Part shown: one piece after another, positions 44,809 to 53,871 of the stretch
How positions within the stretch are numbered: the first letter of the stretch is position 1
Layout of the letters: the number at the start of each line of letters is the position of its first letter
Assembly (NCBI GenBank): GCA_020636225.1
Contig: JACJYI010000010.1
Coordinates: forward strand, 6,955 to 70,954
Direction of reading: 5' to 3'
DNA from: Lewinellaceae bacterium
GTDB taxonomy: Bacteria; Bacteroidota; Bacteroidia; Chitinophagales; Saprospiraceae
DNA: 64,000 nucleotides
Position numbers and translations under genes: made by a program
Notes under the pieces: model-generated
The model's database searches: none
Told to the model about the DNA's origin: nothing
The model's input: the letters and a program-made list of their open reading frames with translations, nothing else

Positions 44809-46260
44809 ATGTCCAAAGCAATACGCAACCTCGAACCCCAGGCCCTGTGGAACCATTTTGCCGATCTCAATTCCGTACCGCGTGCCTCCAAGAAGGAGGA
44901 ACAGGTCATCGCCTTCATGGAGGCATTCGGCAAGGAGCTGGGTCTGGCCACCGTCGTGGATGATGCCGGGAACGTGATCATCAAGAAGCCCGCCAGCAAG
45001 GGGATGGAAGGTCGGCCAACCATCGTCCTCCAGAGCCATCTGGATATGGTCCACCAGAAGAATGCGGAAACCGACTTTGACTTTGCCACCCAGGGCATCA
45101 AGATGATCGTCAAGGGTGACTGGGTGCATGCCGATGGCACGACCCTGGGGGCGGACAACGGGATCGGGGTAGCCGCCATCATGGCCCTGCTCAGCTCCAC
45201 GGATATTCCCCATCCTCCGCTGGAGGCCCTCTTCACCATTGACGAGGAAACCGGTATGACCGGGGCAATCGCCCTCCAGGGAGGGATGCTGGAGGGGCAT
45301 ACCCTGCTCAATCTGGATACGGAGGACGACGACGAATTGACCATCGGATGCGCCGGAGGCGTGGATGTGACCGCAACGGGTACCTATCCGGCCGAAGATG
45401 TTCCCGACGGGATGAGCGCCTTCCGGATCGGTATTCGCGGGCTGACCGGTGGCCACTCCGGCATGGATATCCATCTCGGCCGGGGAAATGCCAACAAGCT
45501 CATGAATCGCCTGCTCTATCAGGCCGACCAGAAAATGGGACTGCGGATCGCTACGATCGACGGAGGTGGATTGCGCAATGCCATTCCCCGGGAATCCTTT
45601 GCCACTGTGCTGATCCCCGACAGCCAGGAAGCGACCTTCCGGCAATGGGTGGCCAGCAAGCAAACCGTCCTCCAGGAAGAATACCACACCACCGACCCTG
45701 GATTGAATATCGTGTTCGAGGCGACCGACACCCCTGCGCAGGTATTGGGAGAAGATTTTCAGTATGATCTGCTGCGGGCCTGCTATGCCTGTCCCAACGG
45801 GATCTATCGGATGAGCCCGGACATTCCTGGACTGGTCCAGACATCGAATAACCTCGCCAGGGTACTGGTGGAGAATGGCACCTATACCATCATGTGCCTG
45901 ACCCGCAGTTCGGTGGAGACGGAGAAATTCGACCTGGCTGAGGCGATCCGGTCCACATTCGAACTGATCGGAGCGGATGTCGACTTTGCCGGTTCGTACC
46001 CGGGATGGACACCGCGGCCGGAGGCAAAGATCGTCAAGCTGATGGCCGACCTGTATCGCCAGCGATACCAGGAAGAGCCCAAGGTCAATGCCTGTCATGC
46101 CGGCCTGGAGTGCGGCATCCTCGGCACGAATTACCCCGACATGGAGATGATCTCCTTCGGGCCGAACATCCGCGGGGCCCATTCTCCGGATGAGAAGGTG
46201 CAGGTCAGTTCCGTTCAGAAGTTCTGGGGTTTTCTGCTGGAGACCCTGGCGAAGGTTTGA
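44809..46260 (+). CDS. pepD: Aminoacyl-histidine dipeptidase PepD
   Basis: A cytosolic metallopeptidase of 483 residues, the usual length of PepD (M20 family). It cleaves Xaa-His and other dipeptides. The metal-binding His77 and Asp79 lie in LQSHLDMVHQKN. The bridging Asp is in HADGTTLGADNGIG, and the catalytic Glu pair is in LFTIDEETGMTGA. The dimerisation domain includes GLTGGHSGMDIHLGRGNANK, and the last metal ligand is near the C-terminus (IRGAHSPDEKVQV). The ATG at 44809 (MSKAIRNLEPQALWNHF) matches the family start. The longer frame to 44569 overlaps the divergent genes and is rejected. Confidence 0.95.
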   Translation: MSKAIRNLEPQALWNHFADLNSVPRASKKEEQVIAFMEAFGKELGLATVVDDAGNVIIKKPASKGMEGRPTIVLQSHLDMVHQKNAETDFDFATQGIKMIVKGDWVHADGTTLGADNGIGVAAIMALLSSTDIPHPPLEALFTIDEETGMTGAIALQGGMLEGHTLLNLDTEDDDELTIGCAGGVDVTATGTYPAEDVPDGMSAFRIGIRGLTGGHSGMDIHLGRGNANKLMNRLLYQADQKMGLRIATIDGGGLRNAIPRESFATVLIPDSQEATFRQWVASKQTVLQEEYHTTDPGLNIVFEATDTPAQVLGEDFQYDLLRACYACPNGIYRMSPDIPGLVQTSNNLARVLVENGTYTIMCLTRSSVETEKFDLAEAIRSTFELIGADVDFAGSYPGWTPRPEAKIVKLMADLYRQRYQEEPKVNACHAGLECGILGTNYPDMEMISFGPNIRGAHSPDEKVQVSSVQKFWGFLLETLAKV

Positions 46261-46507
46261 TCCAGGGAAGCGGTTTTCGACGTTCAGGCATAGCCTTCTC
46301 CCCTTATGAAAATAAGAAGTTGAGGCTCAAGAATATCGGAACATCTTGCCAATAATCGGTCCTTTCTTCAGCCCTGACTGAGTTCTGCCATTCAGTTCGG
46401 TTGATTGGATATGAAGAGCTTCCTGTTGTTTAGGCGTGTCCGCCTTGGACCTGACCATACGATTCAGATTTACCTGGAGTGCATGACCATTCCCGCAATT
46501 GAGCATG

Positions 46508-46625
46508 GGTTATTTCGCCCCTTCAGGGCTTCCGAATCTGTGCGCTATAAACGTTGGGCGTTGCCCAACGCTGGAGGATGGCGCCCCTTCAGGGCTTGCC
46601 CTCAAAGGGAGGATTCATGGATGAC
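46508..46625. repeat. Dispersed 118-bp repeat, copy 1
   Basis: Contains GCCCCTTCAGGGC twice, flanking the palindrome CGTTGGGCGTTGCCCAACG. A near-identical copy (a few mismatches) lies at 51981-52098, upstream of the second IS110 element. The stretch 46261-46507 shows nothing else. Confidence 0.9.
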
Positions 46626-46733
46626 ATTTATTAGCCTCTTGGACCCGTCGACTTCTCCACCTCCCGCTTCGCGCAAAAAGGGGCGGTGTGGGTATCATAC
46701 TAATGAAATATCATACCAACAGTCCGGCAGTTC

Positions 46734-47230
46734 TTCAACCCCTTCAGAGTTGTAATCTACTCTCACATATACCCCGGGTTTCCTCCTTCGGCGGATAAAC
46801 CACCCGGGGCTATTGTATTGAACCCATTCAGGGTTCTATCAGGCTGTCAGGGTGGATTGGCTCCTCCACTCCCTCTTGTCGGCGGGCAGTTAACGTTCAT
46901 ACCTCCAACGCACCTGTCGAAGGGCAGATCTTCTCCTCGACTCCTCGACTCCTCACCTTCTCGACCCGTAAACCGGGGGAGGTGTGGTTGTCCACAATTG
47001 AAAAATCAGACGATTTGTCGGGTGTCTCTTCAACCCCTTCAGGGTTGTAATCTGCTCTCACATTTACCCCGGGTTTCCTCCTTCGGCGGATAAACCACCC
47101 GGGGCTATCGTATTGAACCCATTCAGGGTTCTATCAGGCTGTCAGGGTGGATTGGCTCCTCCACTCCCTCTTGTCGGCGGGCAGGTAACATTTATACCTC
47201 CAACGCGCCTGTCGAAGGGCAGATATTCTC
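46734..47230. repeat. Two 294-bp repeat units with REP-like hairpins and IS110 target site
   Basis: Units start near 46737 and 47031. Each has CAACCCCTTCAGGGTTG (or a one-base variant), the CCCCGGGT...ACCCGGGG hairpin around CCTCCTTCGGCGG, then GAACCCATTCAGGGTTC, a GGCGGGCAG block and the tail TCGAAGGGCAGATCTTCTCC. In unit 1 the tail continues as TCGACTCCTCGACTCC and is an empty IS110 site (core CT at 46936-46937). In unit 2 the tail is interrupted by the first IS110 element. No gene is visible. Confidence 0.92.
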
Positions 47231-47233
47231 CTC

Positions 47234-47485
47234 ATATGTTTGAAAATGAAGAGAAATCGACTCATCTTGATCAGGATGATTCGAAGCCGGGCAGGTAAAC
47301 AGAGTCTACTCCTAAATACGGTCACAGAACTGATATACGAGTCGAGGTAAGACCTGCCTGGTTCTCTCTTAGAGCCTGAACAGTACTGAAGGAACCCATC
47401 AAAGTTATGGATATCCTGTATCAACATGAGGAAAGGCGGAGAGGGAGTTTCGATTTTGTATTCACCCTGTTTAACCGAATGACGT
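47234..47485 (+). ncRNA. Predicted IS110 bridge RNA region, copy 1
   Basis: IS110 elements of the IS621 type encode a bridge RNA between the left end and the transposase. Here a 10-bp stem (CCGGGCAGGT 47287-47296 with ACCTGCCTGG 47352-47361, one G-U pair) encloses TCTACTCCT (47305-47313), which equals the left target TCTTCTCCT at 8 of 9 bases, and GAGTCGAGG (47339-47347), the exact complement of the right target CCTCGACTC. A second stem (CTCTC and GCCT, 47364-47377, with AGGC and GAGAG, 47434-47443) encloses ACAGTAC (47380-47386), equal to the right element end, and ATGAGG (47426-47431), complementary to CCTCAT at the left end. Transcription itself is inferred. Confidence 0.75.
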
Positions 47486-48562
47486 ATGAAAACGAGATGG
47501 ATTCGAAAAGGTTTGGGCCTTGACATCAGTAAGGACTATTTTCATGCATGCCTGGGGGGATACACTCAGGAGATGGAGTTTAAAGTCATTGCCCAACGCC
47601 GGTTTTCCAATTCGCAAAAAGGATTTGTTGAACTGGTAGAATGGATGCAAAAGCACAGGAAAGACAAGGCTCTGGACTGGCAAGTTGTGATGGAAGTGAC
47701 CGGGGTCTACCACGAAAGAGTGTTGTACCATCTTCATTCTGAGGGTTATCCGGTATGTCTGGAGGTGGCAAAGCGGGTAAAACGGTATATGCAATCCATT
47801 GGGCACAAGTCAAAGAACGACAAGCTGGATGGGCGTGGTCTGGCCCAATTGGCCTGTGAGCGCAAGCTGGTTCGCTGGGCGCCTGTCAGTCCACAGATCC
47901 ATGCGATTCGGACCCTGTTGCGCCATCGCAAGACAATGGTTGTGGCCCGAGACCAGTTTTGCAATCAACTGCATGCCTTAAAGCATGCCGCTTCGGACGA
48001 GCGCATTGTGGAACGATCACTCAAGCAGATGATCAAGACCCTGGATAAACAGATCGAGATGGCCGAGGACCTGGTTATCAAACGAACCAAACAGGATGCA
48101 GCTTTTTACAACAAGGTTCGCATGATCGTCGATTCAGTCAAGGGCCTGGGATACATCACCGTCCTGACCATTGTAGCTGAAACCAATGGGTTCAAGGAAT
48201 TCACATCAATCAAACAGCTCGTCAGTTATGCGGGAATGGATGTAGTTGAAAACAGCAGTGGTAAGTTCAAAGGGAAAACACACATCTCCAAGCAAGGAAA
48301 TGCACGGATTCGGGCAGCACTCTATATGCCATCTCTTGGTATAATCCGAGAAAAGACGGAGCCATTTTACAGTTTGTATATGCGACTGGTTATTCGAACT
48401 GGGGGCATCAAAATGAAAGGAGTTGTTGCTATTCAACGGAAGTTGCTGATCCTGATTTATACCCTGTGGAAGAAAGACGAACCATTCGATCCAGTTCGGT
48501 ATATAACCGTTCAACCTGAGCCCAAAACGATGGTGCCAGAAAGAGAAGTAGCTCCGATATGA
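47486..48562 (+). CDS. IS110-family transposase, copy 1
   Basis: A recombinase of 358 residues with the two parts typical of IS110. The N-terminal RuvC-like DEDD domain has Asp13 (GLDISKD), Glu70 (VVMEVTGVYHE), and Asp112 and Asp115 (KNDKLDGRGLA). The C-terminal Transposase_20 domain (about 215-310) has VKGLGYITVLTIVAE, then SYAGMDVVENSSGKFKGK with the likely nucleophile Ser257 or Ser258, and ISKQGNARIRAALY. These enzymes join donor and target DNA under guidance of a bridge RNA. The protein is identical to that of copy 2. Both reading frames are intact, so the element may be active. Confidence 0.95.
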   Translation: MKTRWIRKGLGLDISKDYFHACLGGYTQEMEFKVIAQRRFSNSQKGFVELVEWMQKHRKDKALDWQVVMEVTGVYHERVLYHLHSEGYPVCLEVAKRVKRYMQSIGHKSKNDKLDGRGLAQLACERKLVRWAPVSPQIHAIRTLLRHRKTMVVARDQFCNQLHALKHAASDERIVERSLKQMIKTLDKQIEMAEDLVIKRTKQDAAFYNKVRMIVDSVKGLGYITVLTIVAETNGFKEFTSIKQLVSYAGMDVVENSSGKFKGKTHISKQGNARIRAALYMPSLGIIREKTEPFYSLYMRLVIRTGGIKMKGVVAIQRKLLILIYTLWKKDEPFDPVRYITVQPEPKTMVPEREVAPI

Positions 48563-48663
48563 ATCGGAGCTACACTGGATAGATCGTTCAAAAGAACATC
48601 TTCCTTTCAAATGTTAAAGTTAGAAGATAACCCTGAATTTTCTTGGTTTTAAACACAGTACCT

Positions 48664-48732
48664 CGACTCCTCCACTCCTCAACTCCTCCCCCCTGATAAC
48701 CTCCTCAACTCATTACCTCATAACCTCCTCCC
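48664..48732. repeat. CTCCTC-type low-complexity tail of the dispersed repeat
   Basis: Pyrimidine-rich direct repeats of CGACTCCTC, CACTCCTC and ATAACCTC type, continuing the target repeat beyond the IS110 element. The same tail with the same neighbouring sequence lies at 54361-54430. Confidence 0.85.
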
Positions 48733-48766
48733 CTTCCCACACATGCACTTCGGCGCTACAAAGCTG
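48733..48766 (-). pseudogene. Possible remnant of an amidohydrolase gene 3' end
   Basis: On the minus strand these bases read SFVAPKCMCGK, against SFMAPKCVCGK at the C-terminus of the gene at 54429-57698. The DNA matches at 27-28 of 34 positions, and most codon differences are silent. Both copies are followed by the same pyrimidine-rich tail. The rest of the gene is absent here, so a deleted or partly copied gene end is likely. Confidence 0.5.
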
Positions 48767-48891
48767 CCGACTTGCCTTCATGCAGATGACTGGCGCTGGA
48801 CGTATCCAGATAGAACAGGTTTGCGATGTCAAACCTATTGGTGATCCGATGTCAATGAACCTGCAATGACTGAATTTCACTATTTTGGAGG

Positions 48892-51633
48892 ATGAAGCAG
48901 TTCTTCGCATTGCTGCTGCTGTATGTAACCTCCGGGCTACACGCCCAGGAAAAAGGCCTCCAACCCATTCCAGCTACTTCTTCGTCTGACCGGGGTTCGA
49001 CCTATGCCGTCGTCGTAGGTATCTCCGACTATCAGGATCCGGATATTCCCGATCTGCGCTTTGCCGACAAGGATGCTCAGGAATTTGCCCGGTATTTGGC
49101 ATCGCCGGCCGGTGGATCGCTGGATCAGGATCATTTGAAGGTATTGGTCAATCATGAAGCCACAGCTGCCCAGTTTGCCATGGCCCTGGACTGGCTGTGG
49201 GAGGTGGTGGAAGAGAATGACCGGGTCATCATTTATTTTTCAGGACATGGGGATGTCGAGCGCAAAAGCCTGACCCAACCGGGATATCTCCTGTGCTGGG
49301 ATGCTCCCTCCAGGGTCTACCTGGCCGGAGGGGCCATCGCTCTGCCCATGTTTCAAGATGCCATTTCCACCCTCTCGGTGCAGGACAAGGCCCAGGTGAT
49401 CGTCATTACGGATGCATGCCATGCGGGCAAGCTCTCGGGCAGTCAGGTCGGAGGAGCCCGGCTGACCAATGCCAACCTGGCCAGACAGACAGCCGGCGAG
49501 ATCAAGATCCTGTCCTGTCAACCGGAGGAGTTCAGTATTGAAGGGGAGCAATGGGGTGGTGGCCGTGGCGCATTTTCCTTTCACCTGCTGGATGGCCTGT
49601 ACGGCCTCGCCGATCAGGACGAGGATGGCACTGTCAATGTCCGGGAGTTGGGTCGATACCTGGAAGACCGGGTCAGTGAAGAAGTGGCCCCGCACAACCA
49701 GAATCCGATGATCGTCGGCAACAAGGTGGAGATATTGACTGAGGTGATTCCGTCCGAGTTGGCCGATGTGCTCAATGCGAAAAAAGGCGTGTTGCAACAA
49801 TTTGCCGGTGTCCATTCAAAAGGAATGGAAGACGATGTCCTGGCCAAAGCTGACTCGCAGGTGGTCGTTCTGTTTCGGGCCTTTCAGAAGGCGATCGCTG
49901 ATAAGCGGTTTCTTGCAGCTGATGTTGAGTCGGATGCTGAGGGGCCATGCGCCAATGCCCTTTATCAACAGCTGATGCAAGAGCCTCAAATCGAACCCCT
50001 CCATTCAAGTATGCGGAGGAACTTTGCAGCAGCCCTTCAGGATGATGCCCAGCAGGTCATGAACACCATGCTGAAATCCGGTCTGACGGAAATGATCCTT
50101 TCGTCGGCACCCGCAGACAAATTGTACGGCAAGTATCCGGCTTATCTGGGGCGGGCAGCGGAACTGTTGGGCGAAACCCATTACATGTATCCCATTCTGA
50201 TGGCCCGGAAACTGTACTTCGAGGCTTTTCTGGAGAAGGGGCGCGCATCACGACGTACACTGTATCGGGAGGCCCTTCGCTGGCAACCCGATATGCCCCA
50301 TGCCATGGTGGAGCTGGTGCGAGACGGGGAGGCCAGCCAGGTGGATTCCGTTCTGTCTGCCTTCCGGCAGGTTGTCGAATGGGTTCCCGCCTGGGTGGAA
50401 CCCTATATCGCCCTGGCACATTACTATCAATTCCGTTTGCATGATCCGGACAGCGAGGAAGAGGCGCTCCTCCAGGCCTATCAGGTGGATTCAACCTCGG
50501 TCCTGGTATGGTATACGTTGGGCAACCACTATCAACGTCGAAAACAGCAGGAGGCTGCAGAGTTTTGGTTCAAGAAGACGATAGCAGGGTCCGGAGAGGA
50601 TGTTTGTTTTCCCTGTGCCAATAATAATCTGGCCATTGTGTACCTGGAAACTGGTCGGTACGATCAGGCGAAAGCCTGTTATTCCAACGTCCTGGAACTC
50701 GACTCTCTGAACGTGAGAGCGCATAATGGTCTTGGCTTGGTCTGTATGGATACCAATCGTCCCCGGGAAGCTGAGCATTGGTTTCAACAGGCTATCCGCC
50801 TGGATTCCACGTCGGGTTTGGGCTATTCCAACCTGGGGTTGCTTTATTATACCCAGGGACGGGAACATGAAGCAGAGGAACTGTTGGTCAAGGCGGTCGG
50901 GCTGGATTCGTTCATGGCGAGTGCATATAATACACTGGGCAATATATGCCGCTATTCCGGGCGACTGGAAGAGGCTGTAAACTGGTACCTCCATGCGACC
51001 AAAGTGGACCGGCATACACCTATGTATTCATTCAATCTGGCTCTGGTCTATGGAGATATGCATCAAAACGATCAGGTGGAAACATGGAGCCTGAAAGCCT
51101 TGGAAATCGATCCGAGATATGCCCCTCCGTACAACCAGTTGGGGATTGTCTATCAAGAGGAAGAGAAGCATGTCAAAGCAGAGGAGAATTTTCGGTCAGC
51201 CATACGGCTGGACTCCATGTTCTGGGAAGCATATGCCAATCTGGGTGGCCTCTATCGGGATCAAAGACGTTGGGAAGCATGTGCAACAGCGACAGCCAGG
51301 GCGGTGGAACTTGCCCCGCCTATCGGCCAGCTGATTGCCATGCTGGGTCATGCATATGCCCATCTTCCCGGGCACCTTCCTGAGGCCAGGAAGGCGTTAG
51401 ACCAGGCCCTGGAATGGGCTCCCGATCATCATTTGACATACATCTACCTCGCCCATTGGGCCTTGCAGTCGGGGTTGGATGAAGAAATATGGACCTATCT
51501 GGAACAAGGGTTGGAAACAGGAAAGGAAGGCGGAGAACTCAGCCGGGCTGCAATCGAAACGATGCCCGAGTTCCAGGACATCACCCGGGATGCGAGGTGG
51601 AGCGAATTGATGGAAAGGCACTTTGGGAAATAA
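48892..51633 (+). CDS. Caspase-family (C14) protein with TPR repeats
   Basis: A protein of 913 residues. The signal peptide (ends near GLHAQ) is followed by a caspase-like peptidase domain (about 35-280) with YAVVVGISDYQDPDIPDL, His119 in IIYFSGHGDVE and Cys176 in IVITDACHAG, the catalytic pair of metacaspase-like enzymes. From about 440 to 890 come some ten TPR repeats (for example NNLAIVYLETGRYDQAKACYSNVLELD and AHNGLGLVCMDTNRPREAEHWF), a protein-binding solenoid. The substrate is unknown. The gene lies between two directly oriented IS110 copies and is the only gene there. No T9SS tail is present. Confidence 0.9.
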   Translation: MKQFFALLLLYVTSGLHAQEKGLQPIPATSSSDRGSTYAVVVGISDYQDPDIPDLRFADKDAQEFARYLASPAGGSLDQDHLKVLVNHEATAAQFAMALDWLWEVVEENDRVIIYFSGHGDVERKSLTQPGYLLCWDAPSRVYLAGGAIALPMFQDAISTLSVQDKAQVIVITDACHAGKLSGSQVGGARLTNANLARQTAGEIKILSCQPEEFSIEGEQWGGGRGAFSFHLLDGLYGLADQDEDGTVNVRELGRYLEDRVSEEVAPHNQNPMIVGNKVEILTEVIPSELADVLNAKKGVLQQFAGVHSKGMEDDVLAKADSQVVVLFRAFQKAIADKRFLAADVESDAEGPCANALYQQLMQEPQIEPLHSSMRRNFAAALQDDAQQVMNTMLKSGLTEMILSSAPADKLYGKYPAYLGRAAELLGETHYMYPILMARKLYFEAFLEKGRASRRTLYREALRWQPDMPHAMVELVRDGEASQVDSVLSAFRQVVEWVPAWVEPYIALAHYYQFRLHDPDSEEEALLQAYQVDSTSVLVWYTLGNHYQRRKQQEAAEFWFKKTIAGSGEDVCFPCANNNLAIVYLETGRYDQAKACYSNVLELDSLNVRAHNGLGLVCMDTNRPREAEHWFQQAIRLDSTSGLGYSNLGLLYYTQGREHEAEELLVKAVGLDSFMASAYNTLGNICRYSGRLEEAVNWYLHATKVDRHTPMYSFNLALVYGDMHQNDQVETWSLKALEIDPRYAPPYNQLGIVYQEEEKHVKAEENFRSAIRLDSMFWEAYANLGGLYRDQRRWEACATATARAVELAPPIGQLIAMLGHAYAHLPGHLPEARKALDQALEWAPDHHLTYIYLAHWALQSGLDEEIWTYLEQGLETGKEGGELSRAAIETMPEFQDITRDARWSELMERHFGK

Positions 51634-51980
51634 AGCCGCCTTCCGGCGAATGCCTGTTCATCAGGGTTATTGAATTCTTGTTCATTTAGGAGATGAGAAC
51701 TGTGTTGATTGCTTTATAATGCCTGGGCGTAAAGGATATGTATAAAGAATCGTCATGGAAGCAATTGCTGGAAACGTATCGGTCTGCCGATACTGCGGAT
51801 GAATGCCGCAGAATCAAAACGGTCTCCTCTTGCTTCCGGGTTGGACCGGCAGTTGTTAATCACCCGAGTCCTGAACATGATCGACACCTGAGACACCCAT
51901 GCCGGCAGGAGTGTTTTCTTATTGTATCCTGACGTGACGACTGTGTGTTTCCCCGCCCGTTTAACCGGCCACTCCGAGTT
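51634..51980. other. Gene-free stretch after the caspase gene
   Basis: About 350 bp. A 64-codon open frame (51738-51932) has no signal or domain signature and is not called. Nothing else is recognised. Confidence 0.5.
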
Positions 51981-52098
51981 GGTTATTGCGCCCCTTCAGG
52001 GCTTCCGAATCTGTGCGCTATAAACGTTGGGCGTTGCCCAACGCTGGAGGATGGCGCCCCTTCAGGGCTTGCCTTCAATGGGAGGATTCATGGATGAC
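51981..52098. repeat. Dispersed 118-bp repeat, copy 2
   Basis: Near-identical to 46508-46625, with the same two GCCCCTTCAGGGC palindromes around CGTTGGGCGTTGCCCAACG. Differences are confined to a few bases, mainly at the ends. Confidence 0.9.
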
Positions 52099-52184
52099 AA
52101 TTTTTTACCTCATTCTCACCTCCTCCGCATCGTGGCGTCTTATTTCCTCACGGCTTTTGGAATGGAGGTACAGGTTGGCATTTC

Positions 52185-52438
52185 CGGTCCAGGGTTCACC
52201 CACTCCGTGGTTGGTTACTTCTATTGCCTGATCCCCGGGTTTCCTCCTTCGGCGGATAAACCACCCGGGGCTATTTAAAGTCAACCACTCCGTGGTTGCC
52301 ATCCGGTCAGGTATGCATCCCTCCTGGACTCCTCTCCCCTCATAACCTCATAACCTCAAAACCTCATAACCTCCCGCCTTCCGACGAGGCAGTTAACTTT
52401 CATACCTCCAAGGCGCCTCTCGAAGGGCAGATCTTCTC
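52185..52438. repeat. REP-like hairpins and IS110 target repeat
   Basis: Contains a CCACTCCGTGG palindrome pair, the CCCCGGGT...ACCCGGGG hairpin around CCTCCTTCGGCGG (from 52233), CAACCACTCCGTGGTTG near 52283, and the tail GGCAGTTAAC...CGAAGGGCAGATCTTCTC at which the second IS110 copy is inserted. CATAACCTC low-complexity sequence fills 52330-52375. Confidence 0.88.
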
Positions 52439-52441
52439 CTC

Positions 52442-52693
52442 ATATGTTTGAAAATGAAGAGAAATCGACTCATCTTGATCAGGATGATTCGAAGCCGGGC
52501 AGGTAAACAGAGTCTACTCCTAAATACGGTCACAGAACTGATATACGAGTCGAGGTAAGACCTGCCTGGTTCTCTCTTAGAGCCTGAACAGTACTGAAGG
52601 AACCCATCAAAGTTATGGATATCCTGTATCAACATGAGGAAAGGCGGAGAGGGAGTTTCGATTTTGTATTCACCCTGTTTAACCGAATGACGT
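52442..52693 (+). ncRNA. Predicted IS110 bridge RNA region, copy 2
   Basis: Same sequence as 47234-47485. The guide segments are at 52513-52521 (left target), 52547-52555 (right target), 52588-52594 (right element end) and 52634-52639 (left element end), inside the same two stems. Confidence 0.73.
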
Positions 52694-53770
52694 ATGAAAA
52701 CGAGATGGATTCGAAAAGGTTTGGGCCTTGACATCAGTAAGGACTATTTTCATGCATGCCTGGGGGGATACACTCAGGAGATGGAGTTTAAAGTCATTGC
52801 CCAACGCCGGTTTTCCAATTCGCAAAAAGGATTTGTTGAACTGGTAGAATGGATGCAAAAGCACAGGAAAGACAAGGCTCTGGACTGGCAAGTTGTGATG
52901 GAAGTGACCGGGGTCTACCACGAAAGAGTGTTGTACCATCTTCATTCTGAGGGTTATCCGGTATGTCTGGAGGTGGCAAAGCGGGTAAAACGGTATATGC
53001 AATCCATTGGGCACAAGTCAAAGAACGACAAGCTGGATGGGCGTGGTCTGGCCCAATTGGCCTGTGAGCGCAAGCTGGTTCGCTGGGCGCCTGTCAGTCC
53101 ACAGATCCATGCGATTCGGACCCTGTTGCGCCATCGCAAGACAATGGTTGTGGCCCGAGACCAGTTTTGCAATCAACTGCATGCCTTAAAGCATGCCGCT
53201 TCGGACGAGCGCATTGTGGAACGATCACTCAAGCAGATGATCAAGACCCTGGATAAACAGATCGAGATGGCCGAGGACCTGGTTATCAAACGAACCAAAC
53301 AGGATGCAGCTTTTTACAACAAGGTTCGCATGATCGTCGATTCAGTCAAGGGCCTGGGATACATCACCGTCCTGACCATTGTAGCTGAAACCAATGGGTT
53401 CAAGGAATTCACATCAATCAAACAGCTCGTCAGTTATGCGGGAATGGATGTAGTTGAAAACAGCAGTGGTAAGTTCAAAGGGAAAACACACATCTCCAAG
53501 CAAGGAAATGCACGGATTCGGGCAGCACTCTATATGCCATCTCTTGGTATAATCCGAGAAAAGACGGAGCCATTTTACAGTTTGTATATGCGACTGGTTA
53601 TTCGAACTGGGGGCATCAAAATGAAAGGAGTTGTTGCTATTCAACGGAAGTTGCTGATCCTGATTTATACCCTGTGGAAGAAAGACGAACCATTCGATCC
53701 AGTTCGGTATATAACCGTTCAACCTGAGCCCAAAACGATGGTGCCAGAAAGAGAAGTAGCTCCGATATGA
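52694..53770 (+). CDS. IS110-family transposase, copy 2
   Basis: Identical in its 358 residues to the product of 47486-48562: DEDD residues Asp13, Glu70, Asp112 and Asp115, and the Transposase_20 serine at 257-258. The intact frame in both copies argues for recent movement. A 134-codon antisense frame near the 3' end occurs in both copies only because the DNA is duplicated. Confidence 0.95.
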   Translation: MKTRWIRKGLGLDISKDYFHACLGGYTQEMEFKVIAQRRFSNSQKGFVELVEWMQKHRKDKALDWQVVMEVTGVYHERVLYHLHSEGYPVCLEVAKRVKRYMQSIGHKSKNDKLDGRGLAQLACERKLVRWAPVSPQIHAIRTLLRHRKTMVVARDQFCNQLHALKHAASDERIVERSLKQMIKTLDKQIEMAEDLVIKRTKQDAAFYNKVRMIVDSVKGLGYITVLTIVAETNGFKEFTSIKQLVSYAGMDVVENSSGKFKGKTHISKQGNARIRAALYMPSLGIIREKTEPFYSLYMRLVIRTGGIKMKGVVAIQRKLLILIYTLWKKDEPFDPVRYITVQPEPKTMVPEREVAPI

Positions 53771-53871
53771 ATCGGAGCTACACTGGATAGATCGTTCAAA
53801 AGAACATCTTCCTTTCAAATGTTAAAGTTAGAAGATAACCCTGAATTTTCTTGGTTTTAAACACAGTACCT

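Larger units (their letters stand above)
47231..48663 (+). mobile_element. IS110-family element, copy 1 (1431 bp core to core)
   Basis: Comparison with copy 2 (52439-53871) and with empty sites at 46936 and 54361 fixes the ends. The target reads CTTCTC-CT-CGACTCC. After insertion the left junction is TTCTC-CT-CATATG and the right is CAGTAC-CT-CGACTCC. There are no terminal inverted repeats and no target duplication beyond the shared CT (or CTC), as expected of the family. The element holds a 252-bp 5' noncoding part, one transposase gene and a 100-bp 3' part. The two copies appear identical over their length, so transposition or duplication was recent. Confidence 0.93.
52439..53871 (+). mobile_element. 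IS110-family element, copy 2 (1431 bp core to core)
   Basis: It has the same length and orientation as copy 1, and the same junctions: TTCTC-CT-CATATG on the left and CAGTAC-CT-CGACTCC on the right. It is inserted in another copy of the same dispersed repeat at the same base. No difference from copy 1 was noticed in the coding or noncoding parts. Confidence 0.93.

Noticed and set aside
48206..48610. A 134-codon antisense ORF at the 3' end of the IS110 element (also at 53414-53818)
   Set aside because: It appears twice only because the element is duplicated. It has no domain and lies opposite the conserved transposase end.
51738..51932. A 64-codon ORF after the caspase gene
   Set aside because: No structural features and no supporting context. 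It lies in a repeat-rich area.
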